Source of the DNA: Nereocystis luetkeana
Taxonomy: Eukaryota; Sar; Phaeophyceae; Laminariales; Laminariaceae
Reading direction: 5' to 3'
DNA length: 64,000 bases
Assembly (NCBI GenBank): GCA_031213475.1
Contig: JARUPZ010000002.1
Span: 5,217,049-5,281,048 of the forward strand
Part shown: piece by piece, positions 1 through 63,969 of the stretch
Layout: every line of letters begins with the position of its first letter
Numbering within the stretch: position 1 is the stretch's first letter
Notes under the pieces: model-generated
Seen by the model: the letters and a program-made list of their open reading frames with translations, nothing else
Told to the model about the DNA's origin: nothing
The model's database searches: none
Position numbers and translations under genes: made by a program

Positions 1-714
1 CTCACGTACTGGTACGTCAAGATCTGCTGCAACACTTACAGGGAGTATATTGAACAGGTTTCATGGTGCAGGTGTTGATGTGCCCGTAAACCAACTTTCT
101 ATTTGTCTTGTGTACCCCGGCCTTCGCGTGTCGATCAGCTGTTTCAGAGGATGAAATGGCACAAGTAGTATCGTCTCGTCGACCCTGGTAGCATCCAGGG
201 GAGCCACCAGCAAGTACAGTAGTCAATCGGTAAGGAAATAATGGGAAACGCGCGAACGGTTCACGCAGCTTGCGAAGTTGAGTATCGATCGATCTGCCGA
301 TCGGTTGAACTCACAGCTGACGTACTTTTTTTAGTTTTGGTATGAAATAGTATTGTTACATATTATAGCCGGGTCGTTCCCCTCAAAAGCAAAACAAAAC
401 GCTATTCGTGACATCTGTTAATTGACGTTTTTATGTCACGCATCTGTAAATTGGTGTCACGTTTTCTGAGAATGATGTGTTTGTATTATTAATAGATTTT
501 GTCACCAATTTGGTGACGTTGACATTGAATTTGTTTATCCTTTATTTGAAGTAAAATGTACCAGGTATTACACACTGGTACCAGGTACCAGGTAATAGAA
601 AACTGAAAGCAGGGATGAAGAGGTCAGACTGCTGGTTCTGTAGGCGCTGTGTACGTAGGCTGTATTTTGGATATCGCATCGGATTATTGTGTTTTGTTAT
701 TGTAGGGTACATAC
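1..714. other. Left flank, nothing recognised
   Basis: Mostly AT-balanced unique sequence. A minus-strand open frame at 17-226 has no recognisable motif. TACCAGG tandem repeats lie at 558-595. Confidence 0.5.
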
Positions 715-1175
715 AGGACCATACCCCCCTACTCGTACAAAAAAGTTCTGAAAGTTCTCTAAAATAGCCATGCGTACCCGTACCCGGTACTTCTGTGAGT
801 TCTGTATGTTATTCACACCCGTACCCGACTTTCTGTAAGTTCTGTACGCACGTGCCACAATACCCGGGGTACGGGTATAACATCCCATACCCGTACCCGG
901 CCTTTGTGTAGGGTAAATACCCGGAAAATAGGGTAGACCCCGGGGTCTATATCCGGTACCCGACACTTAGTAAAATACCGGGGTGGTACGGGTACGGGTA
1001 CAACATCCATTTACAGTACCCAATAGCATCTGAAACTCCTGTGATTTTTACAAGACTTGCATACCATACCCGAGACTTCTGTGAGTTTTGTACTACTTCC
1101 ATACCCTTACCCGGAGCTTCTGTAAGTTCTGTGTGACTTCCATACCCTTACCCGGAATCCACTAACCCTGAAGAA
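715..1175. repeat. ACCCGTACCCGG / TTCTGTGAGTTCTGT minisatellite
   Basis: Imperfect tandem units mixing CCCGTACCCGGTAC with CTTCTGTGAGTTCTGTA recur across about 460 bp on the left flank. Confidence 0.75.
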
Positions 1176-1374
1176 AGTAAACTTGGAATTTTGTATATAT
1201 ATATATACATATGCGGCACTGGTGTTCTGTTTAATTTCTTTATTATTTTTGTTGTTTTTGTCTTTTTGTTTATATCTCGGGTTGTTGTCTACAAGTACCC
1301 GGTACGCTGGGATTATACCTACGTCACCATTTGCGATCATTTTTTGTTTTGTTTTTTCTTTCCCACGGACAGTT

Positions 1375-1442
1375 AGTTTCTGACCACAAAATTAGTCCAT
1401 CTCTAGGATAAGGAATCGGGACGGACACTGGGTGTACTGATG
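1375..1442 (+). mobile_element. F5 fragment
   Basis: GACCACAAAATTAGTCCATC, AGGAATCGGGACGGACACTG. Confidence 0.5.
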
Positions 1443-1539
1443 CTATTAATAGTTGGGTGGAAGGGACTACAACGCGCACATATCTATACGAGCATCGAAT
1501 GCTCGATATGAATGAGAGAATACAAGTCCCGGAGTGTCA

Positions 1540-1935
1540 TTTTATTTTATTTTCCTCTTCCAATTCATTATCTTCGCCCTTCTTTTATCTCTCCTTCCTA
1601 CCTCGCACTCGTGACCTGGTATATGTTGATAGTCGTAACTCAGATCCGGGGTCACATAGCAAGGGCTCCCCGCCCTTCCCCACTACGATTCTTGGCTTGG
1701 AAGGCATTTTTATCGCGAGAAGACTGCAGCCATTTCTTCACTCGTCGGCTTGCGTCTAACTGATTGCGCCCATAATTCCCACGCCACCGCGCTCTCAGCA
1801 AAATTGATTCCTTTTTCAATATTTTTGGAAATATAGGAAATTCTCAGCACGGCGGTAGGATTTGAACCCACGGAATTAACTCTAACAAACATTCGACGGT
1901 ACCACTACACAAACGCGGCGATGTATCGTGTCATC
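1540..1935 (-). mobile_element. SINE-A copy 1, near full length
   Basis: On the minus strand it starts with a tRNA-like head whose B-box-like part is GGGTTCAAATCC (about 1860). It continues through GAGAGCGCGGTGGCG, TTCTCGCGATAAAAATG and GTGACCCCGGATCTGAGTTA, and ends in an AGGAAGGAGAGA-rich tail. Confidence 0.82.
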
Positions 1936-2876
1936 TCGGGCGTGTTCTGCCGAGCTTCTGTCTTACACATTCTGATCGCGCGGATTTTTAGGTGGCTGTA
2001 TAAGGCCCCGTATTTAACGAGGAACATAAAACTTTTGTGGTTGAATGATACTCCGTATAAATAGTACCTTGTACGAGTAATTGAATACGATTTCGTTCAG
2101 AAATACGACTTTGGGTCCCTATCGAAGAATGGCGTATAATGCTGTGTTGCGTGATTCAAATAACGCCAAAGGGTCAACGAACTCCCGCCGGCAACCAACG
2201 AGGCGAGCGACTGCACGCGTCCTCCCCAGAGCGCCTCGGCCAGCGGCAGATTGCATTTACTGGGACCGACTACTACTGTAGAACGCCATCGCTCTTGGGG
2301 TGTCTTGGGTTGCTGGCGCAACCCCAAAGCCCCGCGCGGGCAGCAACGACGGGGTATACAGCGATCGAAATTCTGAGCGAAGTCGTGACCTGGTCGGTGC
2401 TCGTGTGGTTTGCGAGGCACAGAGGGACGAAAAGGCAGATTTGACGGCCTTGCTTTTTTTTTCATGCGACGCCGGCGGTCTACTCTGTGCTAGGGGCCGC
2501 TGGACCTCGCACGGCGGCTGTTCCGATGGCGCTGCCTCTTGGTATATTGATAGCTGGCGCAGCCGACGACACGGCTCAAGTGTACGGAGGCGTGGTGACC
2601 TTTACGGGGGATTTGTGGTCGGCGCCTAGAGCCGACCCTCCGATCCTAACCCTAACCCGGCCCCGAAAGGCAGTGAGGTAGGATGCTGTGCTTGGTAGGA
2701 CTTTACTCTAGGTTGATCTCGGCCGGCTTGAATGCTGTGCTTGGAAATACTCTACTAATCTGTTGATTCTACCCGCTCGGGATGCTGTGGCTCGGGGATA
2801 CTCTTTCAATCTATGAATAGGTTGATTGGGCCCCTTGTAAAACACCCCTTAGCTATAACCAGAGTGCGCAAATGGC
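1936..2876. other. Unassigned GC-rich stretch
   Basis: 2140-2680 is GC-rich with overlapping open frames on both strands, none with a recognisable domain or convincing splice sites. It ends with the telomere-like motif and TGCTGTGCTTGG repeats (2682, 2734). Confidence 0.4.
2645..2662. repeat. Telomere-like CCCTAA motif
   Basis: CCTAACCCTAACCCGG inside a GC-rich stretch. Confidence 0.6.
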
Positions 2877-2964
2877 ATTTTAGAACCGCAGTCCCGTTTT
2901 GGGGACAAACGACTCAAATTCTAAGTAGTTTGTTCCCAGAACGGGACTGCAGTCCTAAAAAGGT
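2877..2964. mobile_element. M3 hairpin copy a
   Basis: TTTTAGAACCGCAGTCCCGT ... ACGGGACTGCAGTCCTAAAA, a near-perfect inverted repeat of about 88 bp with GGGGACAAAC arms. Confidence 0.85.
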
Positions 2965-3457
2965 TGAGGAAGATCCACCATCAGAGGGTGACCATTAGGT
3001 ACTCGTAATGAGTTTGCGTGGCTTGCTTCGGTTTCGTGGAACATGCCACGGCGAGTTGCACAAACTCCCCGAATGAAACAAAATGGAACGAGAAGGGCAC
3101 AACAAGTCCCGACAGACTTTTTGTTGGTGTTGTCGAATGTCGAAGTTCACCCGAGGATGCTTGCTTGATGATTAGGACCCGTTTTAACGAGGGACACTTG
3201 TGAATCGAATCGATTCCGAATCGATTTTTTTCCATGAATCGAATCTTTCTCAGATCGATTTGGAGGAAGACTTGTGCTTTGGTTCCTATCGGAAATCCGC
3301 GTTCCCCAGCGTATCCTTTTCGACAGATTCATCGGGATAGTGCAGCATCTCACACAACACCCGGCCGCCAAGCACCAAGGAGAGTGGATGAGAGCGACGG
3401 CGGCCCCGTGGGAACATGCCATGCAAGCTGATTGAACTCCTCACATTAGATTTCCGC

Positions 3458-3684
3458 TATGTGCAGGACGTGCCGTCATTTTCAACCTTGCACGTCGGCC
3501 CAGACCAACCCTAACCCGAACCCTAACCCCAACTCTCTGGGGGGCTCGAGGTCGGAGGGGGCAGTCACACGGCTCCGCCGCATGTTTTGGTGGCGTTTTT
3601 CCCAAAAATGTCCGGGCGACGAGCCTTGACCGATAAGACCCGCACCCGGCGCAAGGTTTTGTGCCGACCCGTCGCGCACATAGA
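3458..3684. mobile_element. M4 foldback with telomere-like core, copy 1
   Basis: TIRs CTATGTGCAGGACGTGCCG / GTGCCGACCCGTCGCGCACA. The core contains CCCTAACCCGAACCCTAACC. It is inverted relative to copy 2. Confidence 0.75.
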
Positions 3685-3698
3685 GCGAGTCCACATTT

Positions 3699-3740
3699 TA
3701 TATCGATTCGAATCGATTCGATTCGATTCGATTCGATTTG
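3699..3740. repeat. GATTC pentanucleotide repeat
   Basis: ATTCGATTCGATTCGATTCG, about six units, just outside the 520-bp foldback. Confidence 0.85.
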
Positions 3741-3742
3741 TA

Positions 3743-4261
3743 CCTAAGGCCACTTCTTACCAGGTATGCAGTCGGATTTGCAGTCAGTTGAAAATGGTGC
3801 CATCGGCACACTAACACGAGCTTTTGCCCCGAAAATGTGCGAAGTTGCTGTTTCTCGCCTCAGAATGACTTGGACTTTTCTCCAAGACCTATCTAGAGCT
3901 GTTTCCCGCTTCTCGAGGTGTCCAGTTGCACGAAATCACCTCCGGTACTTTTCCGATCCAACTGGGTCAAATACGATTACAAACCCCGATTGGATCGGAA
4001 AAAAACTTTTTTTCCGATCCGATCCCTGATCGCGATCGTATTTGACCCAGTTGGATCGGAAAAGTACCGAAGGTGATTTCGTGCTACTGGGCACCTGGAG
4101 AAGCGGGAAACAGCTCTAGATAGGTCTTGGAGAATAGTCCAAGTCATTATGAGGCGAGAAACAGCAGTTTCGCACTTTTTCGGGGCAAAAGCTCGTGCGA
4201 ACGTGCTGATAGCACCATTTCCAACCAACTGTAAATCCGACTGCATAAGAAGTGGCCTAAA
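3743..4261. repeat. 520-bp foldback (two ~240-bp arms)
   Basis: The left arm starts CTAAGGCCACTTCTTA and the right arm ends TAAGAAGTGGCCTAA. The arms match along their length (for example GGTCAAATACGATT / GATCGTATTTGACC near the centre). The centre is an A/T-rich GGATCGGAAAAAAAC palindrome. Confidence 0.88.
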
Positions 4262-4678
4262 GCCCTTTTGGGGCTGTGTGTTTTGATTCGATCGGATCGA
4301 CTTGCCCTTCTGGTGATTCGCTTTTTCACCAGTCAGATAAAACTTCAAGGCGACTCATAAAAAGAAGCCGATTTGAAATCGATTCGATCAGTTTTTTTTT
4401 GTTGTTGTCAAAGTTACCCTTAAGTTTTCGACCAATCTGTGGTCCGAATTAAAAGCAAAAAGCAAAAAATATGTTCGAATTACGCACGTACATAAAAAAA
4501 ATGTCTTCGTTACTTACGGCCCTAATTTTTCTTTCAAATATGGTCTTTCATATCTCCACGCGATTGAATTCGATCCGAAAAACAAGAAGAAATCGACCGT
4601 TTGACAAGTCGACAAAAGTTGACGATCCTTTCGTTTTTCTAATACCAACAGGTACGAAATTAAAAATACTAATATACC

Positions 4679-4810
4679 AGGTACATGTACCGGGGGGGAG
4701 AAGGGACGACACCTGTGACCACGGCTTGTCCAGAAGATCGCCGAGGGTAAAACCTCCCACGAGCTAGGCTGGAAAGTAAAAGTGAGGATAAAAAATAAAT
4801 AAAAAAAAAA
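4679..4810 (+). mobile_element. SINE-B 3' fragment
   Basis: GACACCTGTGACCACGGCTT, GAGGGTAAAACCTCCCACGA and a tail AAAAAATAAATAAAAAAAA. Confidence 0.75.
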
Positions 4811-5430
4811 CGTCGTATCTCGTCGTTTTCAAGTGTCGTCGTACGTAACCGATGCAGGAACCCGATTCTTCGAAGTTACTCTTATGTCATATTTGGATCG
4901 CGGGGGATACCAGTCCGTACTCTTCGACCAACCTCTGCACCATTTGCCGATCGCGCGTTTGAGCAGTTTCGCGGCAACCTTCAAAGGTCTACGCGGATTA
5001 CTGTCGTTGGGGGGCAAATATGTCAGCAGACATGTCAAGCCAGGCAAAGAAACGCGCGCCGTCAAGGGTGTAGGGCCGGGTGTTCCGCACGAACACCTAC
5101 CTACCTGGCTCGCAGTAGTTTGGTGTCAGTCAAGAAATGTCGAGGCAAAGTTGCTGTCTGTCGAGCGGTGAAAGTGCTGCCTCTCGTGACATCTTTGGTT
5201 CGGGGCAGCACGCGGCGGCGCCCTCGCGTCTTCCCTCTCCTGCGATCGCGTGTGCATCTCCGCTCTCACCTCTTCGGGATGTTTTTACGTGGTGTGTACC
5301 CGTGGTATGTTGCGCACCGCTCTGTCCGGAATGCAACGGACGGATCTTAGAGAGCCGGGTGAGCGCTGGTATAGTTGCACCGGCAGTTGGCAAGCTACTT
5401 GCTGGCAGTAGCTATCTATAGCTATCTACT
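4811..5430. other. Unassigned stretch with overlapping frames
   Basis: Open frames on both strands (plus 4833-5171, minus 4829-5065) without family motifs. It could hold a remnant coding piece; nothing supports one strand over the other. Confidence 0.3.
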
Positions 5431-5612
5431 GGTTGAGCCTGCCAATAGATGCTGCCAATGCATTTGATATCATAGAACAACACGCCTCTTTTATAGCATG
5501 GAACCCCAGGACAAATGAGTGATTGAGCCTGCCATTAGCTGCTGTCAGTGCATTTGATATCGTAGAGCAACAGGCCATTTTGATAGCATGGACCCCCAAG
5601 AAAATGAGTTTC
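5431..5612 (+). repeat. Two-copy tandem duplication of ~92 bp
   Basis: TTGAGCCTGCCAATAGATGC and TTGAGCCTGCCATTAGCTGC begin copies that match through GCATTTGATATC and TAGCATGGA. Confidence 0.85.
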
Positions 5613-6137
5613 GAGAAGACAGAGGAGAGCGGCGAAAGAAAAAACGGGAGTCCGCGACCACGACGGATGAAGGGGAGGCGGAGAAATTGCACAAACTTGC
5701 AAGGATCTTCAGATTTGCACATGAACAGCAGGAGTTGTTCTAGGTATGTATGGCCTACATGGTGCCAAATGGGATCAGGGTGCCAGCTTGGCTTCCGGCG
5801 ATTCCTGCGGAGGGCTGATTCTAATTATGTATCAGTAGGTGGGAGCAGGGTGCCTAATGAGATGGGCCGGCCCACTGCGGGATCAAGGTGCTAAATGGGA
5901 AGAGGGGTCCAGGTGGAACACAAAATACGCGCAAATCTAGGAACCTTGCATGTGCGTGCAATTTCTCCAACTGATGTGGATGAAGCCAGGTCAACCATCA
6001 AGGGCAGACGCGATGGAGAATTTTTTGAAGATGGGACGGGGTGTTGGTGTTTTACGAACGCCTGCGCAAAAAACAATGTGTTGAAGATCGCCATATGGTC
6101 GTCACACGTTCCATGCATGTGCTTTTTCGTTGTTTAG
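5588..6137 (+). CDS. Candidate small gene of unknown function (two open segments)
   Basis: I do not recognise a family. From ATG 5588 a 51-codon frame reads MDPQENEFREDRGERRKKKR ... KLHKLARIFRFAHEQQELF and ends TAG at a good donor-like TAG|GTATGT (5744). A second 80-codon frame at 5895-6137 reads RANLGTLHVRAISPTDVDEA ... DGTGCWCFTNACAKNN. Both look more protein-like than nearby frames, but there is no motif and the link between them is a guess. It could be a transposon remnant. Confidence 0.25.
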
Positions 6138-6254
6138 TTTCCACGCGCTGTTTGCTGTGTCGATGACCGCAATCACCCCCGTTCCACGTTAACTATTAAA
6201 AGCCCCGACTGCTGTGATGGGAAATGAAGCGAAAACGCGAATGTGTAATATTAA

Positions 6255-6351
6255 TATTACGGGATAGGACCTGTGGTATACATAAAAAGCCTATATATTT
6301 AACCATTTCTACTCACAATATTTGGTCCTATTAACTACGGTCCCCCGTAAT
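6255..6351. mobile_element. M1 MITE copy 1
   Basis: Ends ATTACGGG / CCCCCGTAAT, with the M1 interior CCTATATATTT and AATATTTGGTCCTATT. The left arm is shortened. Confidence 0.75.
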
Positions 6352-7559
6352 AGTACATGGTATAGGTTTGGCCTCCAGCGGGCCCCCCTGACCAGCCTGG
6401 GGAGGAGGGGGGGGGGCGGGGCGATTAACCCCGGCCACCTCGCTTGTTCCTCGATCGGTACACTGATGCAATCCAGTGTACTGATTTCTGATGAAGTCAG
6501 TACAACAGTAGATATAGTATACCTGGTACGTATGCTGATTGAGGCTGTCGGTGCCCATGCCTCAACCGTTTTGTATCTCGTGGTATCCTTACATTTCTGG
6601 ATAGAGTGATATATCTGGTACGTGTTTGGACTGTATCTGGTACTCTGCTTTGCTTTGTTTCGTGACATTGGACATTGGTCGGTAGTCCGAATAATCTCTT
6701 CGGTACAGCTTGATTCCGAAAACTTCCCCGAGGCGGTCGGGATTATATACCTACCGACCCCTGTGGTGTTGGATTTCGAAAGAGAATCGGGCTCGATAAC
6801 GATACCGAGACAGTAGTAGGGGGTGGGGGGGGGGGTACGGCGGTGTGAGCAAGGCGGTATCCCGATAGAAGGCGGTCAGAATCGCTTCCCGCGACTGGGG
6901 AATTGCACTCAGAAACCTGGAACAATTATGGCGGCTGGCGGTCATTTTTGCTCTGGCACATCAGCACCACCGACGTGCTGGGGACCCCTATATACTGCTG
7001 TACTCGTACACGCAAAAAACTATCAACGTCAATCGTACTCGATACGGTTTCGACATTTGATACATGGGAGCTTTCGTTCAGTATCAGCATAACACGGGGG
7101 ATATGCCACACGGGATGGAAGGCAAAATACTTTCGATACGATAAATCGAAACTTCGACAAAAGTCGATATACATGTATCGCACCTTCGGTACGATATCCC
7201 CCAACGCTATTAGTAGTACTTTGACCGCTCGGGATACATGTATTTTTTTAGGAAACGACCAAGCCCCTGGCCGTAAATGGTGCCAGTAGTTGGGTTTTGG
7301 CGAACCCTGCAGACTACCTGGTACCTGGTACGTAAGTGCTGACTCCTACCTGGTGTATTAATACTGTACGAGTACCCTGGTACTATTTTATACCAGGTAC
7401 TCGCCTCTTTTTAGTTTTTACCAGCCGCTTTATATCAGATGCTGGTGTTGAATAATACATACCCTGGTACCTGGTACCTGGTATTGGTACGTATTTGTAC
7501 GAGTACTGGTGTGTACTTTGGAAGAAAATATTACTGCGAGTAATCACGTCTTCGTGTCT
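6352..7559. other. Unassigned stretch rich in GGTACC-type motifs
   Basis: No gene seen. It contains several TACCTGGTA or TACCAGGTA sites (6515, 7314, 7374, 7465), TCGATA-rich sequence near 7020-7200 and a G-run at 6820-6834. Confidence 0.45.
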
Positions 7560-7992
7560 GAGGTGAAATTTTTCTTTTTTTTCCAGCTCGTTTTTTTTCA
7601 AGTATTGGCCACCTCGCCTGCGGCGGGGGGGGGGGGGCACGACACATTGTTTCTTCTAGTTTTTGCTTTCATTTTTTTTTTTTTTTTCTCTTTCGCTTGT
7701 CCAGTTTGGTTTTGTTTCTTCTTTGATTGTTTCCTTTCGTTTCTCTATTTCATAGAATGTGTATGTCGTGCCTGTCGTATCTAGCACCGGTACGTATGAT
7801 GACATGGCACTGCATTGCCCACTGCTGTGCTTACTGCATACCAGGTACGTGGCAACGTAGTATCCCTGTGGCGTAGCTTTGTGACCACAGAACTTGTATC
7901 TCTTCTAGGATTGAAGAATCGGCACGGACACTGGTTGTGCTGGATGTCGACGGGTAAAAAGAACGGTTTGATGTGAAGAACACACACACACA
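7560..7992 (+). mobile_element. F5 element copy 1, CA-tailed
   Basis: TTTCCAGCTCGTTTTTTTTC, GGCCACCTCGCCTGCGG, GTCGTGCCTGTCGTATCTAG, ATCTCTTCTAGGATTGAAGA and AAGAACGGTTTGATGTGAAG, ending ACACACACACA. It has the 7-bp insertion at 7839-7847. Confidence 0.82.
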
Positions 7993-8044
7993 TATCGTAC
8001 TATTTTCTTTTTTTCAAGTAGTTTTTTATGTGTACCAGGTACGT

Positions 8045-8470
8045 ACAGCCGGTCGCCCCGGTGGTTCAAGTGGTTAACCCCTTTAGAACCGCAGTCCCGT
8101 TTGGGGACAAAACTACTTGAAATTTGACTGGTTTGTCCCCAGAACGGGACTGCGGTTCTAAAAGGGAATTCTACTTGTTTGAGTCCTGGGTTCGAGCCCC
8201 AGGTGGGTCGGACTTTGACTTTATTTGCAAAAATAAAAAAGGATTCAATTGTTGAGAGCGCCTTGCAGCGTGGGTAGGCACAATTCGATGCGAGTCGACG
8301 AGGGAAGAAAAGGCTGAAATCTTCTCGCGATAAAAATGAAGGCACGTACCGTAGCGGGAAGGGGGGAGAAGAGCCTGCTATGTGACCCCGGATCTGAGTT
8401 ACGAGTTGGAAGGAGAGAAAGAAGATGTGCGAAGATAATGAATGGGATGAGAAAGAAAAAAGAAAAAGAA
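8045..8470 (+). mobile_element. SINE-A copy 2, with M3 nested in its head
   Basis: Head CCCCGGTGGTTCAAGTGGTT (A-box-like) and CCTGGGTTCGAGCCCCAGG (B-box-like) are separated by M3. Body GAGAGCGCCTTGCAGCG, TTCTCGCGATAAAAATGAAG, GTGACCCCGGATCTGAG; the tail is rich in GAAAGAAAAA. Confidence 0.88.
8079..8168. mobile_element. M3 hairpin copy b, inserted in a SINE-A tRNA-like head
   Basis: Left border TTAACCCCTTTAGAACCGCA, right border TGCGGTTCTAAAAGGGAATT. It sits between the A-box-like and B-box-like parts of SINE-A. Confidence 0.88.
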
Positions 8471-9479
8471 AAAAAGTAAGTCTGTATAATACTTGGAACT
8501 ATTTGTTTTATTTTTGCCTGAAGGTAGAGTCTTCAACTCCAGAGTTGTTGAACCCTGTCCTCTGACCCACGGCCCCAATTTTTGGCGATGTGTCTGTGAG
8601 AACCAACAACAAAAAATTACGTACAACCTGGTACGTGGCAAGTATCAATAGAGCGGGCTGCCTCTGCTGCGGAGCAAGCGGCATCCTCGACCCGTTCGCA
8701 CTATTTAGTGCAGGGAGGAGTCCTTTGTCCGATGAGAAGTACTCCCGATACCTGGTACATGGTACCGGGTACCACTTTGTCCCAAACTACAGCTCATAAG
8801 GAACGATTGCATATGAATGTTCGATCAAAATGTGTCTTTTGTTTCGGGACAGAGTGGGCGATATATGATAGGTGCGGTTATTTAGGGCCGTTATTTTCGG
8901 AGAGTTTTTGTTTCCAGAATTTCCAAAGTGTCAAGTTTTGGAAAAATTGGGAATATGTATCAAGGTACGGAGGCGTTCTGGCACGGTTTGTGAAATTCTT
9001 CGGGAGCAGAAATATAAGGAAAGTTAAATTTTACATAGTTGGGGGGGGGGGGGGGTAAACAGGAAGAATAAGAAATGGGGGGGAAACAAGAAGCTTAAGA
9101 AATTGCGCGAAAAAACAAAAGAAAATTCCTCATATTCTGGGAAAAAAACTCTCCGACAATGAAGGAAAGGGCCTTATGTAGAACCATCTCGTCTTTCACA
9201 CCAATCTGTCCGGAAATGTAAGTTACGTTGGGGTAATACTGCCAATACCCAAACGCTCCCTGCATTTCAATACTGTTTAGAGCTATTGCCGTAGTGCCGC
9301 GTTTGATCGCTGTGCATCACGTGAGTCTATGTATATGTATACTACGAGTGCCAGGGTAAGAGTTATGACCCCCTTCCCGTTGCCCCCCCCCCCCCTCCCC
9401 CCCCTCCTCCCCGCTCCTGCCAAACCAGGAAAAACTGAAGACGAAAAACGCGCAACCGAAGCGGGCAAAGCGTCCCGCG
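8471..9479. other. Unassigned stretch upstream of the ferlin-like gene
   Basis: No gene seen. Contains TACCTGGTA (8749), G-runs (9041-9055) and C-runs (9384-9410). Confidence 0.45.
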
Positions 9480-9658
9480 CGGTAGAGCCTCTTCCCGTGG
9501 AGGCGGGGCGGGGTTAGGGAGGGGCGCCTTCTAGAGGTTTTCGGTGGCGGTGGGGTGGGGAGGGGGGGGGGGGTTACATCCGTGGAGAAGAGGGGTGGGC
9601 GGCTTTTTGACGGAAACCTTGAAAGGCGTCTGTCGCTGGGTGTGAGGGGAGGGCAGCC
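9480..9658 (+). promoter_or_regulatory. GC-rich leader upstream of the ferlin-like start
   Basis: The 180 bases before the start codon are G/C-rich and contain GGCGGGGCGGGG (9500-9511) and a G-run at 9560-9572. The context GCAGCCATGG around the ATG at 9659 is a strong initiation context. No TATA box was seen. The transcription start and any upstream non-coding exon cannot be placed from sequence alone. Confidence 0.3.
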
Positions 9659-62545
<52,887 letters not shown>

Positions 62546-63092
62546 GTGACCCGCCCGCCGACTGCCAACTTACTCCGGTGCAGGGCTAGCTTCCGACTTT
62601 TCTGAGGCTCCTCGCTTTTTGAGGGGCTTTTTTTACCTCGCCCAAGGTTGGCAAAAACCTCAAACCAAGACCTAGGCATACAACGAACAAATGTCGTAAA
62701 ACATGAAGTACGCGAGTGGCCTTCCAACGATGTTGGCTGGTTTGTGCAATGCCCCTTTACAGGGGGAACGCCTGACTCTCTTGAGGCCTCCTCTCACACA
62801 AGGAGCTCAATGTCTTCTCCTGAGACATTGCCTTCGAAGCACAATGCTCGCGCGACCCGACCAGCACTTTAATTTGTGCTGCTAATAGACCAAATAGGCT
62901 AAAATGCTGGAAACTAAGCGTCAAAATTAGGCGGTAGGTTGAGGAGCTAACCCGGTCGTAAAATATTCAGCCAGACAGTGCGTGGGATGAGTCAGTTCCT
63001 GGGTTATGTGACCCTTGTAGGTACTGCACTGTGCGTGTACCTACATTTTGCTGCAGTATATTTCCAAGCAGTTTGTCCCCACAACGGAAACC
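62546..63092 (+). other. Sequence after exon 26
   Basis: Presumed intron 26. Contains a GAGGCTCCTCGCTTTTTGAG hairpin (62602-62627). No further exon recognised. Confidence 0.45.
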
Positions 63093-63193
63093 CTTAACCC
63101 TCTATAGGAGCGCAGTCCCGTTTTGGGGACAAACGACTTGGAATTTGAGTGGTCTGTCCCCAAAACGGGACCGCAGTCTTGAAAAGGGTTAAG
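63093..63193. mobile_element. M3 hairpin copy j
   Basis: TTAACCCTCTATAGGAGCGC ... CGCAGTCTTGAAAAGGGTTA with TTAA. A partial second arm precedes it at 63065-63092. Confidence 0.82.
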
Positions 63194-63764
63194 GATCCCC
63201 GTACGTGTCACCTCTTGTCTTGGCACAGGTCCGCTGCTAGAGGAGCACCGCTCTCTGCGTCGCGCTAAAACCGAAAAGCGAACCGAACGATGACCCGGGC
63301 ACGAAATGTCTTGCATCACACGCGGAAGCCGGGCTGTGGTCTGTGTGAGCTTGCTTGATTGAGTGAAAAGCCACCGGCGAGACGATGACTCGTTTTTTTT
63401 TAAGTCTGTCAACCGATCACAAGGCCCCTGATCGGAAGGCTGCGCGCATGCACCGAACCCGGCCCAGGCCAATCCAATGCAACCGAACCGAACTGAACCC
63501 AACCCAAACCAAACGAAACCCAACCCAACCCACCCAAACCAAACCAAACCAACCGAACCGAATGTAGTCGAACCGAAGGCCCCTAAAATTGACGCGTGCG
63601 GATTACAGAGCGAGCGCCGAGGCATCCTTTCCGGACACGGGGGCCCTCGCAGTATCCTACTGCTGTTTCAACGATAAAAAAAACGTTATTTGACTATTTA
63701 CGCTCACCGTGACCCATGCATGCCTCTCGTACCCTGGTATCTTGCACCAGGTATCCCGTGCTGG

Positions 63765-63969
63765 TACATGTCCCAGATGGCTTAGTAGGTCGACCTCGTG
63801 CCTACTAAATTCGATTACACGGGTTCGATTATCACCGAGTGCACATACTCGTACGGAAATGTTGTTGCTTGAAAATTGGTTAGCGCAAAGCGCGAGACCG
63901 TGACTTAGCAACTCTCGATAAGAATCGACGAGTAGATCCCGATTGCACGATAAAAATGAAAGCGCGTAC

